A DNA stretch of 64,000 nucleotides from Selaginella tamariscina (Eukaryota; Streptophyta; Lycopodiopsida; Selaginellales; Selaginellaceae): contig PUQB01000060.1 in NCBI GenBank assembly GCA_003024785.1, forward strand, positions 372,001-436,000, given 5' to 3'. Shown here piece by piece: positions 34,396 to 46,946 of this stretch. Position 1 is the first letter of the stretch. Every line of letters starts with the position of its first letter. A model generated the notes under the pieces. It had not been told where the DNA came from and searched no databases. It saw only the letters and a list, made by a program, of their open reading frames with translations. Made by a program: the position numbers and the translations under genes.

Positions 34396-34429
<34 letters not shown>

Positions 34430-34989
34430 ATATGTTTATGCGTATAGGTAATGCCCTCGTAATCATGTACGGGAAATGTGGGAGCTTACAAGCAGCAAGA
34501 GAAGCATTCAACGCCATGAAAGCCTCAAACCTGGTAAGCTGGACAACCATGGTAAGTACGTACACAATAGCAGGTCACAGTACGGAAGCTCTAGAGCTCT
34601 TCCAAGCGATGAACGTACTAGGGCTGGAGCCGTCAACTTTAACCTTTACAAGTATAATATCAGGTTGTAGTCATGCAGGGATGGTTATAGAGGGTATACG
34701 GTATTTCTCCTCCATGGTTGAGGATCATTATATTGCCCCTGATGTGGGGCATTATAGTTGTGTTGTAGATATGCTAGGTAGAGTTGGGTGGTTAAATGAA
34801 GCTGAGGAGTTTATACATAAGATGCCTAAGGAGTGGGAGTGTTTAGGGTTTAAGGTTCTTCTAGGGGCTTGTAGGTTACATGGTGAACTCGAGCGTGGGA
34901 GCGTTGCTGCGTGTAAAGCTTCGGATCATAAGCGGAATGACTCCACTCCTTATGTGCTTCTGGCCAATATGTATCTGGAAGCTAATTAA
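30654..34989 (+). CDS. giant PLS-class pentatricopeptide-repeat protein (about 1160 aa)
   Basis: Exons: 30654-32445, 32650-32858, 32966-33120, 33206-33401, 33488-33654, 33778-33851, 33918-34163, 34290-34387, 34448-34989. At least ten long-type repeats are seen, e.g. YSWTLLIAAYAQNGH, IAWNAMLSAYAQNGH, VTWTAMLSSYAQLG, ISWTSLIVAYANNS, VSWTTMVSTYTIAGHS, each followed by a 'M...EGV.PD..T' half. The C-terminus has an E1-like region (LLGACRLHGELERGS, then YVLLANMYLEA) and no DYW deaminase. Family role: sequence-specific organelle RNA binding, often C-to-U editing or splicing. The first 1.8 kb is a single exon; the rest is cut by eight short introns. One G appears lost near 32022 (SE|GRKIHMRV), breaking the frame. 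Organelle target unknown. Confidence 0.85.
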
Positions 34990-35103
34990 TTAATACTTGT
35001 CTTTAGATGATAAGTATCGTCATTATCGCATGTATATTGCAAAGATAATGTGGCCGTATATGGTTTGCTTGTATGTCTGAGATTGTAGAATATTTACATG
35101 ACG

Positions 35104-35174
35104 GCGTTAGTAGTCCAACGGTCAGGATAATTGCCTTCCAAGCAATAGACCCGGGTTCACTCCCGGCTAACGCA
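35104..35174 (+). tRNA. trnG-UCC: tRNA-Gly (UCC anticodon) with a 6-nt T loop
   Basis: The acceptor stem GCGTTAG pairs fully with CTAACGC (35167-35173), with discriminator A. D arm GTCC/GGAT. Anticodon stem ATTGC/GCAAT with loop CTTCCAA, anticodon TCC. The T stem CCGGG/CCCGG encloses TTCACT, one base short of the usual TTCGACT, so the G at T-loop position 4 is missing. All stems pair and a T-run follows, so it looks like a real gene with a one-base deletion, either natural or a consensus error. Confidence 0.9.
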
Positions 35175-35183
35175 ATTTATTTA

Positions 35184-35193
35184 TTTTTTTTTT
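35184..35193 (+). terminator. Pol III terminator (T run)
   Basis: Ten consecutive T residues lie about 10 bp after the tRNA 3' end, the standard RNA polymerase III stop. Confidence 0.8.
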
Positions 35194-35235
35194 AATCTTT
35201 TAGTTTTCCTTACTAGGGTTTTGGTGGGAAGAGCT

Positions 35236-35791
35236 ATGGCGTTGAAGCGCGTGCGGTTCTCATACGAGGAGCCTGACCCGGACGATGATGAGCAGGAAGA
35301 CAAGTATGCGATTTTTCAGTTCTTTAAAAATCTCGGATCTGAATAGTGATGACAGAAATTCCTTATCGTCCACATGAACATCGCTGATTTCCTCTATTTT
35401 CTTCATAAAAATTGCTATTTTACGCATAAAATCGCTATTTTCACATAAAAATGAGAACATATTTTCGATGCCGTCTCCTGATTTTTTTCCGTGTTTTGTA
35501 GACCTAGGAAGCTGCGATTTCCGAAGAGGAAGAAGAGCGACGCCACTATAGAGCACGGCGATGAAGAAGACGGAGTTCCTGTGTCCAAGGATGCTCGGGT
35601 TGCTGCTAGAGAGCGAGCAGTTCGTCGGAACGTCATGGAGGATGAGCAGTTGCGCGCTGCAGAAGACGATTCCGACATCCACGATGTCACTCATGCCGAA
35701 GAGGATTACGTACCGGTAAGTGGCGACAACAGAATATTGCTATGAAACACTATGAAAACTCTACATATGTAGCTTGTATGTATATATGATA

Positions 35792-35848
<57 letters not shown>

Positions 35849-37362
35849 CACACACACACACACATTGTGATAACATAACTATGTGCATGTGGTGTGTGTT
35901 ATGCATACACTCGTCTAAAACTGTTTATTTTAGAATGACGACGGTGACGACGCTCCGAAGGAACCTTTCAACTTGAACGCAGAAAGAAGAGATGGATATT
36001 TTGACGATGATGGACATTATGTTGAGTATGCGACCAAGTATGAAGCACGGGTATGCTGTTATTGTCGCCTTGTATTGCTATGTAATATGTGTGTTTGTCT
36101 ATGATAGTAAACTTTCTTTATTGTTTTTAGGATGCGTGGTTGGACAGTGTGGAGGTCGATGAGCGAATTGCGGCAAAACACTTCTCACACAGTAATATAG
36201 AAGAACCCGAGCCCGAGATGACTCCAAATGAGATAGCAGAGCTAAAAACGAAGAATTGCGAATGTGTTACAGCCAGGAGAAACGGTGCTCATTTGTTTGT
36301 TCAGCATTTTCATGCTAGTTCTCATTGTCATGGGTATGTTGGCTTGCATATAGATAATATGCATTAGAGTTTTCATTAACATTTATATTTTAACCTCTTT
36401 AATTTTACTCTTTTGTTATTTCAGATATTAGAAGCATTGAGGCGTCTACGTGGATCGTCAACGAAGGAAGGAAACCGACGTGGGAGATTGACAGGAGAGA
36501 CGAAAGTCATATTCGATCAGCTTACTGAAGATGCAATGAAGCTTATGGATAATGGTGAAACAGGTCCGTATATACATACATGCATACACATATATGTATG
36601 TATGTATGTTGTCTATACATAATTTATTCTTACGCTCACGTATGCAGATGTTTACGAGATACCACAAGAGAAATTCGCAGGGAGGCAGGTACGCTTGGTA
36701 TTTTTGTGTACGTGTGTGGAATATCTAATTCCGTAGTAGTTTGTCGACTAACATGAGTATTGTTAGATGCTATTTTGCAAGTGGAGAAAGAGGCTTTGAT
36801 ATTTTTGCTGATGACGAGGATGGTACTGTCTCTCTCTCTCTCTTAGTAATCAGTTCTTACAAATTACTTTATTCTCTCTTACTAATTTATAAATATTTTC
36901 CAGAAGGGGAGACAAAGCCTGTTGATATTTTTGCCGAGGATGAGATTACTACGGTGAAAGAACAGTCTTCTACAAACGAAGGTATTTATTGTGCGTGCCT
37001 GTGCGTGTGTGTGTTGTGTGTGTGTGTGTGATCGTATGTTTGATTGGTTCTTTTTCAGATACTTATTCTGGTTATGTGTTCGATGACACTTCTGGGTAAT
37101 CATCTCTCTCTTGTGTGTGTGTGTAAGGGTGTTTATCTGACCGTATTTTAGGTATTTCAGATATTATTACAATGCAGCTATAGGCTACTACTATGATCCA
37201 AACTCGGGCTTATACTGTAGTGGCGAATCTGGGAAATGGTACGTGTTGCTAAATTTGTAATATATATAAATATATAAATATAGCCATTGTATATATAAAT
37301 AATATTTCATACGCAGGCTCAAGTTCGATGAAGAAACTAATACATACCTTGAAGCTGCTTAA
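35236..37362 (+). CDS. CD2BP2/LIN1-like U5 snRNP-associated protein
   Basis: Exons: 35236-35303, 35502-35715, 35934-36050, 36131-36284, 36425-36563, 36648-36688, 36767-36822, 36904-36981, 37059-37095, 37152-37238, 37317-37362; about 345 aa. The N-terminus is basic/acidic (RFPKRKKSDATIEHGDEEDG). Then come YFDDDGHYVEY, DAWLDSVEVDE, NVLQPGET, ILEALRRLRG and FDQLTEDAMKLMDNG, all typical of CD2BP2/LIN1. The end is an aromatic repeat (YSGYVFDDTSGYF, YYYNAAIGYYYDPNSGLY, SGKWLKFDEETNTY) rather than a classic GYF fold. The family tethers to the U5 snRNP in pre-mRNA splicing. One extra A near 36254 (before IANVLQP) and a frame problem at the start of exon 7 need repair. A telo-box lies at 35214-35222. 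Confidence 0.75.
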
Positions 37363-37941
37363 AGTGGCACCTTTATAGTTTCTGTATGTAAGTAACTCAG
37401 TAAAGATTGGGAATATTGTGCTGATTTACTTAATATTTATTATGTTGTGTAAGATAATTATATAGTTTTCTACGTGTATAAGTCTATTAAAAAAAAGAAT
37501 ATTTTTATCATTGTACATGAATATTCGTTTCAATACAAGTGTCGCTTTCGCAACTTTATTAGGAATCGAACCTTATACGTGTCTTAATTATGCTAAGTTA
37601 GGGTTAGGGTTAATAATATAATAATAATTTATTAAACCACTTAATCGAACACATCCATGCACACGTGCACACAACGAGTCTGAACCGTTATCTTAAATCT
37701 GTGCTCAATTCAACGGTTCCGATTGCTTCTATTTTAGATATGACATTATTAAACAGCCAAAGGCTGAAACTCTTGAGCATTTAATGCAGGTACATACATA
37801 TAGTTCGTGTTCTTTGGACATTTGGATATACCTTCAATTATTGTTTCACTTTAATTCTGTATAATTAGAAACAATAATATATAAATATCCTCATTAGGTT
37901 TAATTAGATCATCGTCTATTCAGGTTTGGGGAAATAAGCTC
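37363..37941. other. interval upstream of SPS, with a candidate 5' UTR exon
   Basis: Contains two TTAGGG units (about 37598-37611), and a stretch at about 37739-37791 bounded by TTTTAG and CAG|GTACAT. The next acceptor-like site is TTCAG at 37919-37923, just before the SPS start. This looks like a 5' UTR exon and intron of the SPS gene; without transcripts it is only a suggestion. Confidence 0.35.
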
Positions 37942-40900
37942 ATGGCAGGGAACGAATGGATACGTGGATATCTCAATGCGTTTCTGGACATTAGCAGCGA
38001 TCAAGGGAAACTGGAGAGAAACACCAAGCAGGTATCCAAGTATTTTGTGCAGGAAGTTGTAAACAAGTTTGATGACTGCGATTTACACCAAAGGGGGTTT
38101 ACGGTACTCGTGTGCGTGTGTGTATGTGTGTGTATGTGTGTTTAAGGCATTCTCTACTATAGGTGACACAGAAGAGAAATGATAAGATTCACAATACAAG
38201 GCTTGAGAATAGTGTTGGAGGATTTGGTATGAGATTAAGAAAAGAAAGGATTTAGAGAGTGAAAGGAAGCAAGGGAGAATCCAACTCGAGGAGGGACACC
38301 GATATGCGACTGAGGAGCTACTCGAGGATCTCTCAGAAGGGGAAAAGATTGAATTTGCAGAGGAGACGTCTAGAAAGCTTTCACGGAATATGTCCTTGTT
38401 TCAATCATGGGGTGATCAAGAGAGACCAAGGAACATGTACATTGTCTTGATCAGGTACGCAGGGTGTGTGTGTGTGTGTGTGTTGAGATATTATTCCAGC
38501 ATGCATGGACTTGTTCGTGGGGAGAATATGGAATTGGGAAGAGACTCTGATACCGGTGGACAGGTAAAGTTTTCCGTCATGGTTTTGTCTTTGTTTAAAT
38601 GTGGTTCCCAGTTGAAAGAATCCAAACCACCCAATTCATTGCATGTGTGTCGTGATGTTGTGTTTTAGTTGAGAAAAGCCAAACTTATGTTTTATATACT
38701 TAACATATTGATATAATGTAGCTTACGTTATGTAATGCAGGTTAAGTATGTTGTAGAACTAGCAAAGACGCTAGCCACAATGCCGGTGTGTATCGTGTGG
38801 ATCTGTTAACAAGGCAGATGCTCACCGGAAGTGTACTGGAGCTATGGTGAGCCAACCGAGATGCTGAATGTTAACAATGGAGGTGGCGAAAGCAGTGGTG
38901 CATATATTGTTCGGTTGCCATGTGGACCCAAGGATGAATACCTTCGTAAGGAGCTTCTGTGGCCTTACATTGAGGAGTTTGTGGACACTGCACTCTCTCA
39001 CATACATAACATGGCTAAAGTTCTGGGAGAGCAAATACATAGTTACTATCATAGTGACGGATTAAGCAAGGGAGAACCTGTTTGGCCTCAGGTTGTGCAT
39101 GGTCACTATGCAGATGCAGGTTTAGCGGCTTTGTTAATATCAGGTGCACTGAACGTGCCAATGGTTATGACTGGGCATTCGTTGGGTAGGAACAAGCTGG
39201 AACAGCTTGTTGTTCATGGCAGACACTCCAAGGAGGATGTTAATGCGACTTACAAGATCCTTAAGGTATTGAGGCCGAGGAGACGTGCTGGATGCTGCTG
39301 AGCTTGTGATCACCAGTACAAAACAGGAGATTGCAGAACAATGGGGGAGCTATTTCGGATACGATGTAAATGTTTACAAAGTTCTTAAGATGAGGACAGC
39401 AAAAGGCTTGAATTGTCACGGTCGATACATGCCTCGCATGGCAGTAAGCTCTCTCTCTCTTACACACACACAAGCCAACATATGACTTAATTAACACTTG
39501 CATACGTAGGTTATACCTCCAGGAATTGATTTTGGTAATATTGTATTGGATCCGGAGACAACAGCAGTACGTAGCAAAATCCATGGTGGTGATTCTTCCC
39601 CCTCTGTGTCTGAGACTATTCCTGCAATATGGAAAGAAGTGAGTTTTTCTTTATTAGTTTGATAACGATTAATAGTTAGTTTACTATAGGTGATAAGGTT
39701 TCTTCATAATCCTCATAAACCCATGATCTTAGCACTTGCTCGTCCTGATCCTAAGAAGAACATGACCACTCTATTGAAGGCATATGGAGAATGCATGCCT
39801 TGAGAGACCTTGCAAACCTGGTAACTGATGTTTATAATCCATTTCTATACAATTATCTAGCTTGGTAACTGGTGTTTTATGCGTTTTATAATCGCTCGTG
39901 TTTGATTTGTAGACACTTATCATGGGAAACCGAGATGACATCGATAACATGCCCCCAGCTAATGCCAATGTCCTAAGTACCGTGTTGAGTTGATAGACAA
40001 GTATAATCTGTATGGTCAAGTTTCATATCCCAAGCACCACAAGCAATCCGAAGTTCCTGCGATTTATCAACTTGCAGCTAAAACTAAGGTTCTCATATAA
40101 TTTAACCTAATATAACTTAATCTAACCCAATCTTATACAGGGAGTCTTCATCAACCCTGCATTAGTTGAGCCATTTGGATTGACACTAATTGAGGTAGAT
40201 TTTGTTTAATAAAGACTGTTAATGTTTACTATATTGTTTGCTCAGGCAGCTGCTCATGGTTTACCAATGGTGGCTACAGCAAATGGAGGCCCAGTTGATA
40301 TTCATCAAGTAAGCTTTTATGTAATTAAACTGATATATACTTAGTTATGGTTTAAGCAGGCTCTCCATAATGGATTGTTAGTGGATCCACACGATGACAA
40401 GGCCATTGCAGAAGCACTGTTGAGGTTATTAACAGATAGGAACCTGTGGTACGAATGTCAAAGGAATGGGCTGCAGAACATAGATGTATACTCCTGGCCA
40501 GAGCACTGCCGCACTTACTTATCGAGGATAGCAACGTGCAGATCAAGACATCCAGAGTGGAACGAAGATTATGTTGAGGATACAGATTCTCATTCGGATT
40601 CCCTCAAGGACTTGTCCTTGAAGCTCTCCGTGGACGATAAGTACAGTATTTCTATGGATTTACTACTTAAGAACCACACTAAGGGTAATGTGAAGCATGT
40701 CAGTACTGAAGACATTAAGAAGCTATTTGAAAAGTATGGTCACAGGAGATTAAGGTCTTTAGGAAGTGAAGAGCAGTTACCCGAGGTTAAAAGATGGCCA
40801 CACTTACGTAACAGGAAGCATCTGTTTGTAATTGCAGTGGATAAACTCGAGACGGTAAAGGAGATAGTAAAGGCCGCAAAGGCATACGGTGCTGGGTGTT

Positions 40901-41651
40901 GTCTCTACGTCTTTGCAGTAGCTGAGATCGTATCGGAACTAAAGGCTGCAAGTGTATCGCTCTCGGAGTTTGACGCACTGATATGTAGTAGTGGAAGCGA
41001 GATTTACTATACTTGTGTTGAGGAGCTCTCCAAGGATGTTGATTATGAGAAGCATGTGGAGTTTAGTGGAGTGCAGACGGTATGAGGAAAACACTGGGCA
41101 GAATTTTTCAGCCTTACAGGATACGTAGAGATGCGAAGAGGAGTAACTCTAGGTGTCTTGCTTATCAATAGAGGATGCTTCCAAGGTAAACATAACATAT
41201 GTAATAATTATACACACTACTTACTAATGTTGCAGGCAATAAAAGTTGAGGAGCTTCATGAGAAGCTGAGAATGCGTGGGCTTCGGTGTCAGATTGTTTC
41301 ATTCCAAAACGGAAAGAGTCTTTATATTCTTCCTCTGTTTGCATCGCGTTGGCTAGCACTGAGGTAATAACTATATAGATAATATGTTTTTAATGCTTGA
41401 AATGATGGTTTAATAGGTACTTGTTCGTTAGATGGGGAGTGGAAGTCCAGAAGATGTTCGTGTTTGTGGGGAAGAGTGGTGAATCTGACTATGAGAATCT
41501 CCTCCGAGGAATGCACCGAACTATAGTATTGAAGGAACAAGGTGAAGAGTGTCCAGCGGTGGTTGAGTGTGGCTCTTTTGTGAGAAGTGTAGAGAGTGCA
41601 AGTTGTGATGAATTGCTTGCTGCAGTAAGGATGCTTGCAGATGCAAACTAA
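37942..41651 (+). CDS. SPS: sucrose-phosphate synthase
   Basis: Exons: 37942-38103, 38163-38454, 38500-38563, 38741-39443, 39510-39638, 39690-39820, 39913-40088, 40141-40194, 40246-40308, 40360-41185, 41236-41363, 41417-41651; about 990 aa. The enzyme makes sucrose-6-phosphate from UDP-glucose and fructose-6-phosphate in the cytosol. Landmarks are [16 protein letters not shown] at the start, [93 protein letters not shown], and a C-terminal phosphatase-like domain ([20 protein letters not shown]). About nine small indels interrupt the frame, near 38215, 38784, 38832, 39265, 39290, 39794, 39989, 41067 and 41169. No substitution stops are seen, so a live gene with consensus errors is likeliest. 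Confidence 0.9.
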
Positions 41652-42605
41652 GTAATATAAACTTTACTATATACCACTGTTTAGCTCTTATACACACACA
41701 CACACACAATTGTACGTGCTTGCAGTATCTTAATTTAAACAGTCTTCCCTGTTATGAGTTAACGTGTTTAGTTAAACTTATATGGATATATACTTATATG
41801 TGAGGGATCCACGTTGAGAGGAGCTTGCTGTATTTGCATAACGTGCACACATGTATAAAGTGAGTATACTATATTTGCTATTGACATCAATACATGGTGA
41901 GAGTAACATTAACTTTTATTTAAAAATATTAAATTTAGATTTAATTCAAAAATGTTAAAGCTAGATTTAAAAAATGTTATTATCAATGTTATAAATGTTA
42001 TTAAAGAAGTTATAAATGTTAGATTTATTAAAGATTTTGGCTGGCAATCCATCACGTTTATCTTTTATCTTTAAATATTTGGGGATAATCTGATTTTTAA
42101 TATAAAGCGATTCCACTTCAATACTAATACTTTACAGGTCCTTTGTTTTAAAAACTTTTTAAAAGAATTATTGGGACAAATTAATTATTTACCTTAATTT
42201 TCAAGGTTTATTGGATACATTAGGTGTAATCAGATGATTATACAGTGTAATTTTTAATTTGAATATTACATTAATGTGTCATTAATTTTTTATTTTTTTA
42301 TGTTATAACAATTAAGCATTTTAAAATAGTATTAAAATAAAAAAGGAGCCAAATTATTAATTAATTAAAAAAAATTTAACTAGAATAATCGGTTTTATCA
42401 AACATAAATGGTGAGCTGGCCAAGATATAGCCTACACTATTCAAGTTGAAACCTTCAGAAATAACGAAAGAAAGAGATCCAACCGTCGATTAGTTTTTAT
42501 TATTATTTGAATTTATTTAATTGCTTCATCAGAAGTAGTTGGGGAAGATTACTCTTAAGGGTAAATCCACATTAAGAGTTTCAGATAGTTTTAGAGAGGT
42601 TTTAG
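41652..42605. other. AT-rich intergenic between SPS and synaptotagmin genes
   Basis: Short related units around AAAAATGTTAAA/TTATAAATGTTA occur near 41920-42020. No gene is seen. Confidence 0.6.
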
Positions 42606-43277
42606 ATGGGATTAATCACAGGTTTAATAATTGGTTTAATTACCGGACTGCTGCTCATCGTCTTGTTTGTGATTTCGGAGAATAGACGATTCCAACATAG
42701 GAATCAATTGGTAATTATATTATTTAATTTTTTAAATAGCTAATTTTTCATATATTTCTGTATTTTAGGCTGTTTCTACAGCTGCCTTCTCCCAGTTGAA
42801 TGTGGACGATGTAAGGAAACTCTTCAGCAAGCAATCGTTTCCTCAATGGATTCTCTTCACTGAGTATGACAAGGTACGTGTGTGTGTGCGTGTGTGTGTG
42901 TGTGTTTCTTCATGGGTTATTCGTTTCTTCAGGTTTCATGGCTAAATTACGAGCTTAGAAAGATGTGGCCCTACATTGACGAGGTTAGCAGTATACGTCA
43001 TCGTATTTACTTCTACGATAATATTAATATACATGTGCACGTGCTTGCGTGTGTGTAAAAGCGGACATAATGCATATAGGTGTGTATATAGCACACACAC
43101 ACACACACACACATCTGTGTAGATATATCTGTTTATATATTTATATTTATGTTGACTAGGCAACTTCTCAATTAACCAAAGAGATTGTGGAACCAATTAT
43201 GGAGCAATATAAGCCACCAATAATCTCTTCACTCAAGTTTCAGAAGTTCACCTTTGGAACTATTGCTCCTCAGTTTG

Positions 43278-43324
<47 letters not shown>

Positions 43325-45044
43325 CATATATATTATGTATATATTGTTTTTTCAAAACTAGGAATACAGAAGGTAGAAACCACACAAGACGAGATTGTTC
43401 TGGAAATGGAGCTACAATGGAATGGAGATCCACACATTATTCTTGCTGTTAAAAATGCTTGGCGTCTCTCTTCCTATACAGGTACATACGTGCGTGCGTG
43501 CGCGTGTGTGGTTGAGTATGTTACAGGTATATTGTTGTTTATAATTAATAAACTATTATATTTTTGCATAAAGGTGAGAGATATTGGAGTTGCAGGTGTC
43601 TTTAGAGTGGTGTTTAAGCCTCTAGTGGACACATTTCCCTGTTTTGGAGCCGTCATGTATTCATTGCGTGAGCAGGTAATATACTTAAAAACTATAAAAT
43701 ATATTAGTTTAAACTAAACATGGTATATTCTATAAATAATTATCATTAAAACTATAATTATTTTAGAAAAAGCTGGATTTTAAGCTGAAAGTCATAGGTG
43801 GGGACATCAAGGCATTCCCAGTAGTTGCAAAAGCGATCGACGTAAGTAACACACACACACACACACACACGTGTGTGTGTGTATAATGACATAATAAATA
43901 GCATTTTTTATTCAGGGTATGATTAGAACTACAGTGACGGACTCTTTTCTTTGGCCAATGCGGCAAGTAGTGCCTATTCTAGCTGGAGATTACAGGTACA
44001 TAGTGATAATATACTTATTAATATAAATAAATATTAATAATTATTAGTTTTAGTAAAATAATCATATATTATTATTTTTAGTGATCTTGAGTTACGTGCG
44101 TGTGGTAAACTTGATGTGAAACTCGTGCAAGCCAAAGATTTATTAAACATGGACTTAATTGGAAAATCTGATCCATTTGCTGAGCTCTTCATCCGTCCCA
44201 TTCCGAGCAGAATGAAGAAAAGCAAAACAATAGTAAGTTTTTTTTTTAAATTTATAAACATTAATAAAATATAAATAAATTTAATACTAATTAGTATTAG
44301 TATATTAACAATGTTTAAACATTAATAAAATATAGAATAAATTTAATACTAATTAGTATTAGTATATTAACAATGTTTAATATGTATTTGTGCAGGATAA
44401 TGATTTAAATCCCATATGGAATGAATCGTTTCAGTTTGACATTGAAGATCTTACAACACAGAAGCTAACCGTTCATATATTTGATGAGGATAATATGCAT
44501 TCAGCGGAATTAATAGGTTCTGCAAGGCTTCCATTGCGAGATATACAACCCAGCTGTGTTATGGAATACTGGCTCCCTCTTGTCAAAGATTTAGATAACA
44601 CTAAAGAAGCAAAATATAGAGGCCAGGTTTGATTATTATTAAAAAAATATTATTAAGTATTTAAACCTGTGTACAGGTACAGTTGGAGGTATCGTATAGA
44701 CCATTTGATGCGGAGGATATTCCAAAGGTGAACAGTAATATTCGAAGACCAAACCGTTCTTCGTTAAGTTACAAGTTATCATCCAAGAGTTTTATTCGCC
44801 CTGCTGCTGTTCATTATAAGGTTTCACAAGAGCGTGTACTGCGTGGTACGTTAAACGTTACTGTGGTTCGAGGTAAGACCAAACTACACACACACTCACG
44901 CGCACACACACACACACGCACACACTTAAGTTATTTGAATATAAGGTGAAAAACTGCTTGCAAAGGATCTTAATGGGAAGTCCGATCCATTCGTGGTGTT
45001 ACAAATGAAGAGAAGTGGGCAGAAAAAAAAGACAAGGGTATCTG

Positions 45045-45084
<40 letters not shown>

Positions 45085-45433
45085 GCGTGTATGAATGTTT
45101 ATGGTTTGCAGGTGATATATAAGACACTTAATCCAGAGTGGAACCAGAGCTTTGATTTCTTTGTAGAAGATGCAGCACAGGATATGTTGGTAGCTGAAGT
45201 TTGGGACCAAGATAAACTTGGAAAAGTATACACACGCTCGTGTGTGTGTGTGTGTCTGCGTGCGTGCGTGTGTGTGTGAATTAACTCCTGTCATATTGCA
45301 GGATTTTATAGGTAGATGTGGTTTGACACTCTCCAGAGTTTTCAATGAAGAATCATATACAGAAGAACTGCACCTCTCCCCGAAAGCATCTGGGAAGCTA
45401 CATTTACATATGAAATGGAAACAAAGTGCATAA
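42606..45433 (+). CDS. synaptotagmin-like protein (TM, SMP domain, two C2 domains)
   Basis: Fourteen exons: 42606-42710, 42769-42873, 42933-42983, 43160-43280, 43362-43481, 43574-43675, 43767-43841, 43916-43995, 44082-44232, 44396-44626, 44677-44872, 44946-45037, 45112-45225, 45302-45433; about 558 aa. The N-terminal membrane anchor is GLIIGLITGLLLIVLFVI. An SMP-type lipid-binding region follows (NFPQWI-like SFPQWILF, IVEPIMEQYKPP, SLKFQKFTFGTIAP, WNGDPHIILAV, TFPCFGAVMYSL). C2A: KLDVKLVQAKDL, IGKSDPFAELF, HIFDEDNM. C2B: LNVTVVRGEKL, NGKSDPFVVL, EVWDQDKLGKD. Both C2s keep the paired Asp for calcium. Plant relatives tether ER to plasma membrane and transfer lipid. Two bases appear lost in exon 5 (near 43460 and 43470). 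Intron 4 begins with about 40 bp of GT repeats at its donor. Confidence 0.88.
44256..44379. repeat. 61-62 bp tandem duplication in synaptotagmin intron 9
   Basis: AAACATTAATAAAATATA through AGTATTAGTATATTAACAAT is present twice, the first copy from 44256 and the second from 44317, with one inserted G. Near identity implies recent origin. Confidence 0.9.
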
Positions 45434-45631
45434 ATTATCCTTCTTATATCATTTTAAAAAATAATAATTTGTCAATATTTGTTAATAATATTAATTCATA
45501 GTTTTAAATTTCAATATATTTTAATGACGTATATAAAAAACCAGAGTCATTACTCGCTAATAGTATTTTTTGTGATTTTTTTTTAACTATTGTTTTTATA
45601 TTAAAAAAAACCCATTAGGGTTCTTCATTAC

Positions 45632-45823
45632 ATGGAACAAGAAACTGCGATTGGGGATTTGCCTACAGGATGCATCGCATGCATTTTAGGGTTCATGACA
45701 CCACGGGATGTGGGGAAAATGGCGCTTGTGAACAGGCCATTCTATGAAGCATCGAGATCTGACGCGGTTTGAATTTTTGCTCCTTAACACACACGCGCAC
45801 ATTCATGTACATGTGTGTGTGTG

Positions 45824-45855
<32 letters not shown>

Positions 45856-46946
45856 CACATAATATATATATATGGCAGGTTTGGAAAAGAATGCTTCCAC
45901 CACATTGGGAGGAAATCGTGAAAGAAGGTGCTTCTGTACTGGGTGCTATGCATGTCTATGAACGGCTCTGTGTTGGTGTTTTATTGAAGAAGACGAGGAA
46001 GATCGCCAACAGGTAATGAAATATCACACTCACACACACACATTTGGTGGTATTGATTGAACTCGTAAAGTATATAGTTTTTACTACAGATATATTGGGT
46101 AGATAAACCGACTGGAGGTGTTTGTAGCATGCTCTCAGCACGAGCACTTGACATTGTTTGGGGTGACGATGATACATATTGGGATTGGAGATCAATGCGT
46201 GGCTCCAGGTATATTGTGTGTGTGTGTGTGTGGTGATGAGAATATTTGATATTTTTAGATAATTGACCATCGACAAGCTTCTTAAAACAAAAAGTTCAAT
46301 TAATTAGTTATAAAACATATGTTTCTGTACATGAAAGAACTAATATGCTTGGTAAGCTCGCCTTGTTCTAGTTGAGGATCTCTCTCTCACACACACACAT
46401 ATGGTAAGCAGGTTTGAAGAAGTGGCATTTCTAAAGGATGTGTGCTGGTTAGAGGTGAGGGGCCGGTTAAATGGCTACCTGAGGAAAGGCAATTACACAG
46501 TCTCCTTTCGACTGCAGCTGTTAGGAAGCCATGAAAGAAGACGTGGACGTGGAGATGATTGGCATGAGGATGCATATGGGTGGGAAGTGGAACCAGTAGT
46601 CTTCTCGGTCTCTACTCCACAAGCTGAAAAGAGACAGCTCTACAGGTTCTCCCTCTCTCTGTGTGTGTGTGTGTGTGTGTGGTTGATTAACGCCTTGTGT
46701 GTGTTTAGGTACTTGACATCGAGTAGGCATTTGGGGAGTGAATTACAGGAAGGTTTAAGTGAGTTGGCTAATGTAAGAGCTGTTGAGGAGGGGTGGATGG
46801 AGTATGATGCAGGGGAGTTTGTAGTAGAAGACGAGGACTATAGAGTCGATGTGGAGTTTTCGCTAATGGAGATCAAGGGTGGGCATTGGAAGAGTGGGCT
46901 TTATGTTGATGGTGCTGTTATAAGGCCTTCTTTTCTTCTCTCTTGA
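45632..46946 (+). CDS. F-box protein with phloem-protein-2 (PP2) lectin-like domain
   Basis: Exons: 45632-45766, 45879-46012, 46090-46208, 46412-46645, 46709-46946; about 286 aa. Exon 1 is an F-box (DLPTGCIACILGFMTP, then MALVNRPFYEA). Exon 2 starts VWKRMLPPHWEEIV. The PP2 region shows YWVDKPTGGVCSMLSARAL, IVWGDDDTYWDW, FEEVAFLKDVCWLEVRGRL, VSFRLQLLG, and ends VEFSLMEIKGGHWKSGLYVD with IRP. Such proteins join SCF ubiquitin ligases and may bind glycans. One base appears lost at the start of exon 3 (near 46091). A telo-box TTAGGGTTC lies at 45615-45623, nine bases before the ATG. Confidence 0.87.

Noticed and set aside
37942..41651. Programmed or multiple ribosomal frameshifting in the SPS gene
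   Set aside because: There are about nine shifts at unrelated sites without slippery heptamers or pseudoknots, and the same indel type occurs in a tRNA and in unrelated genes.
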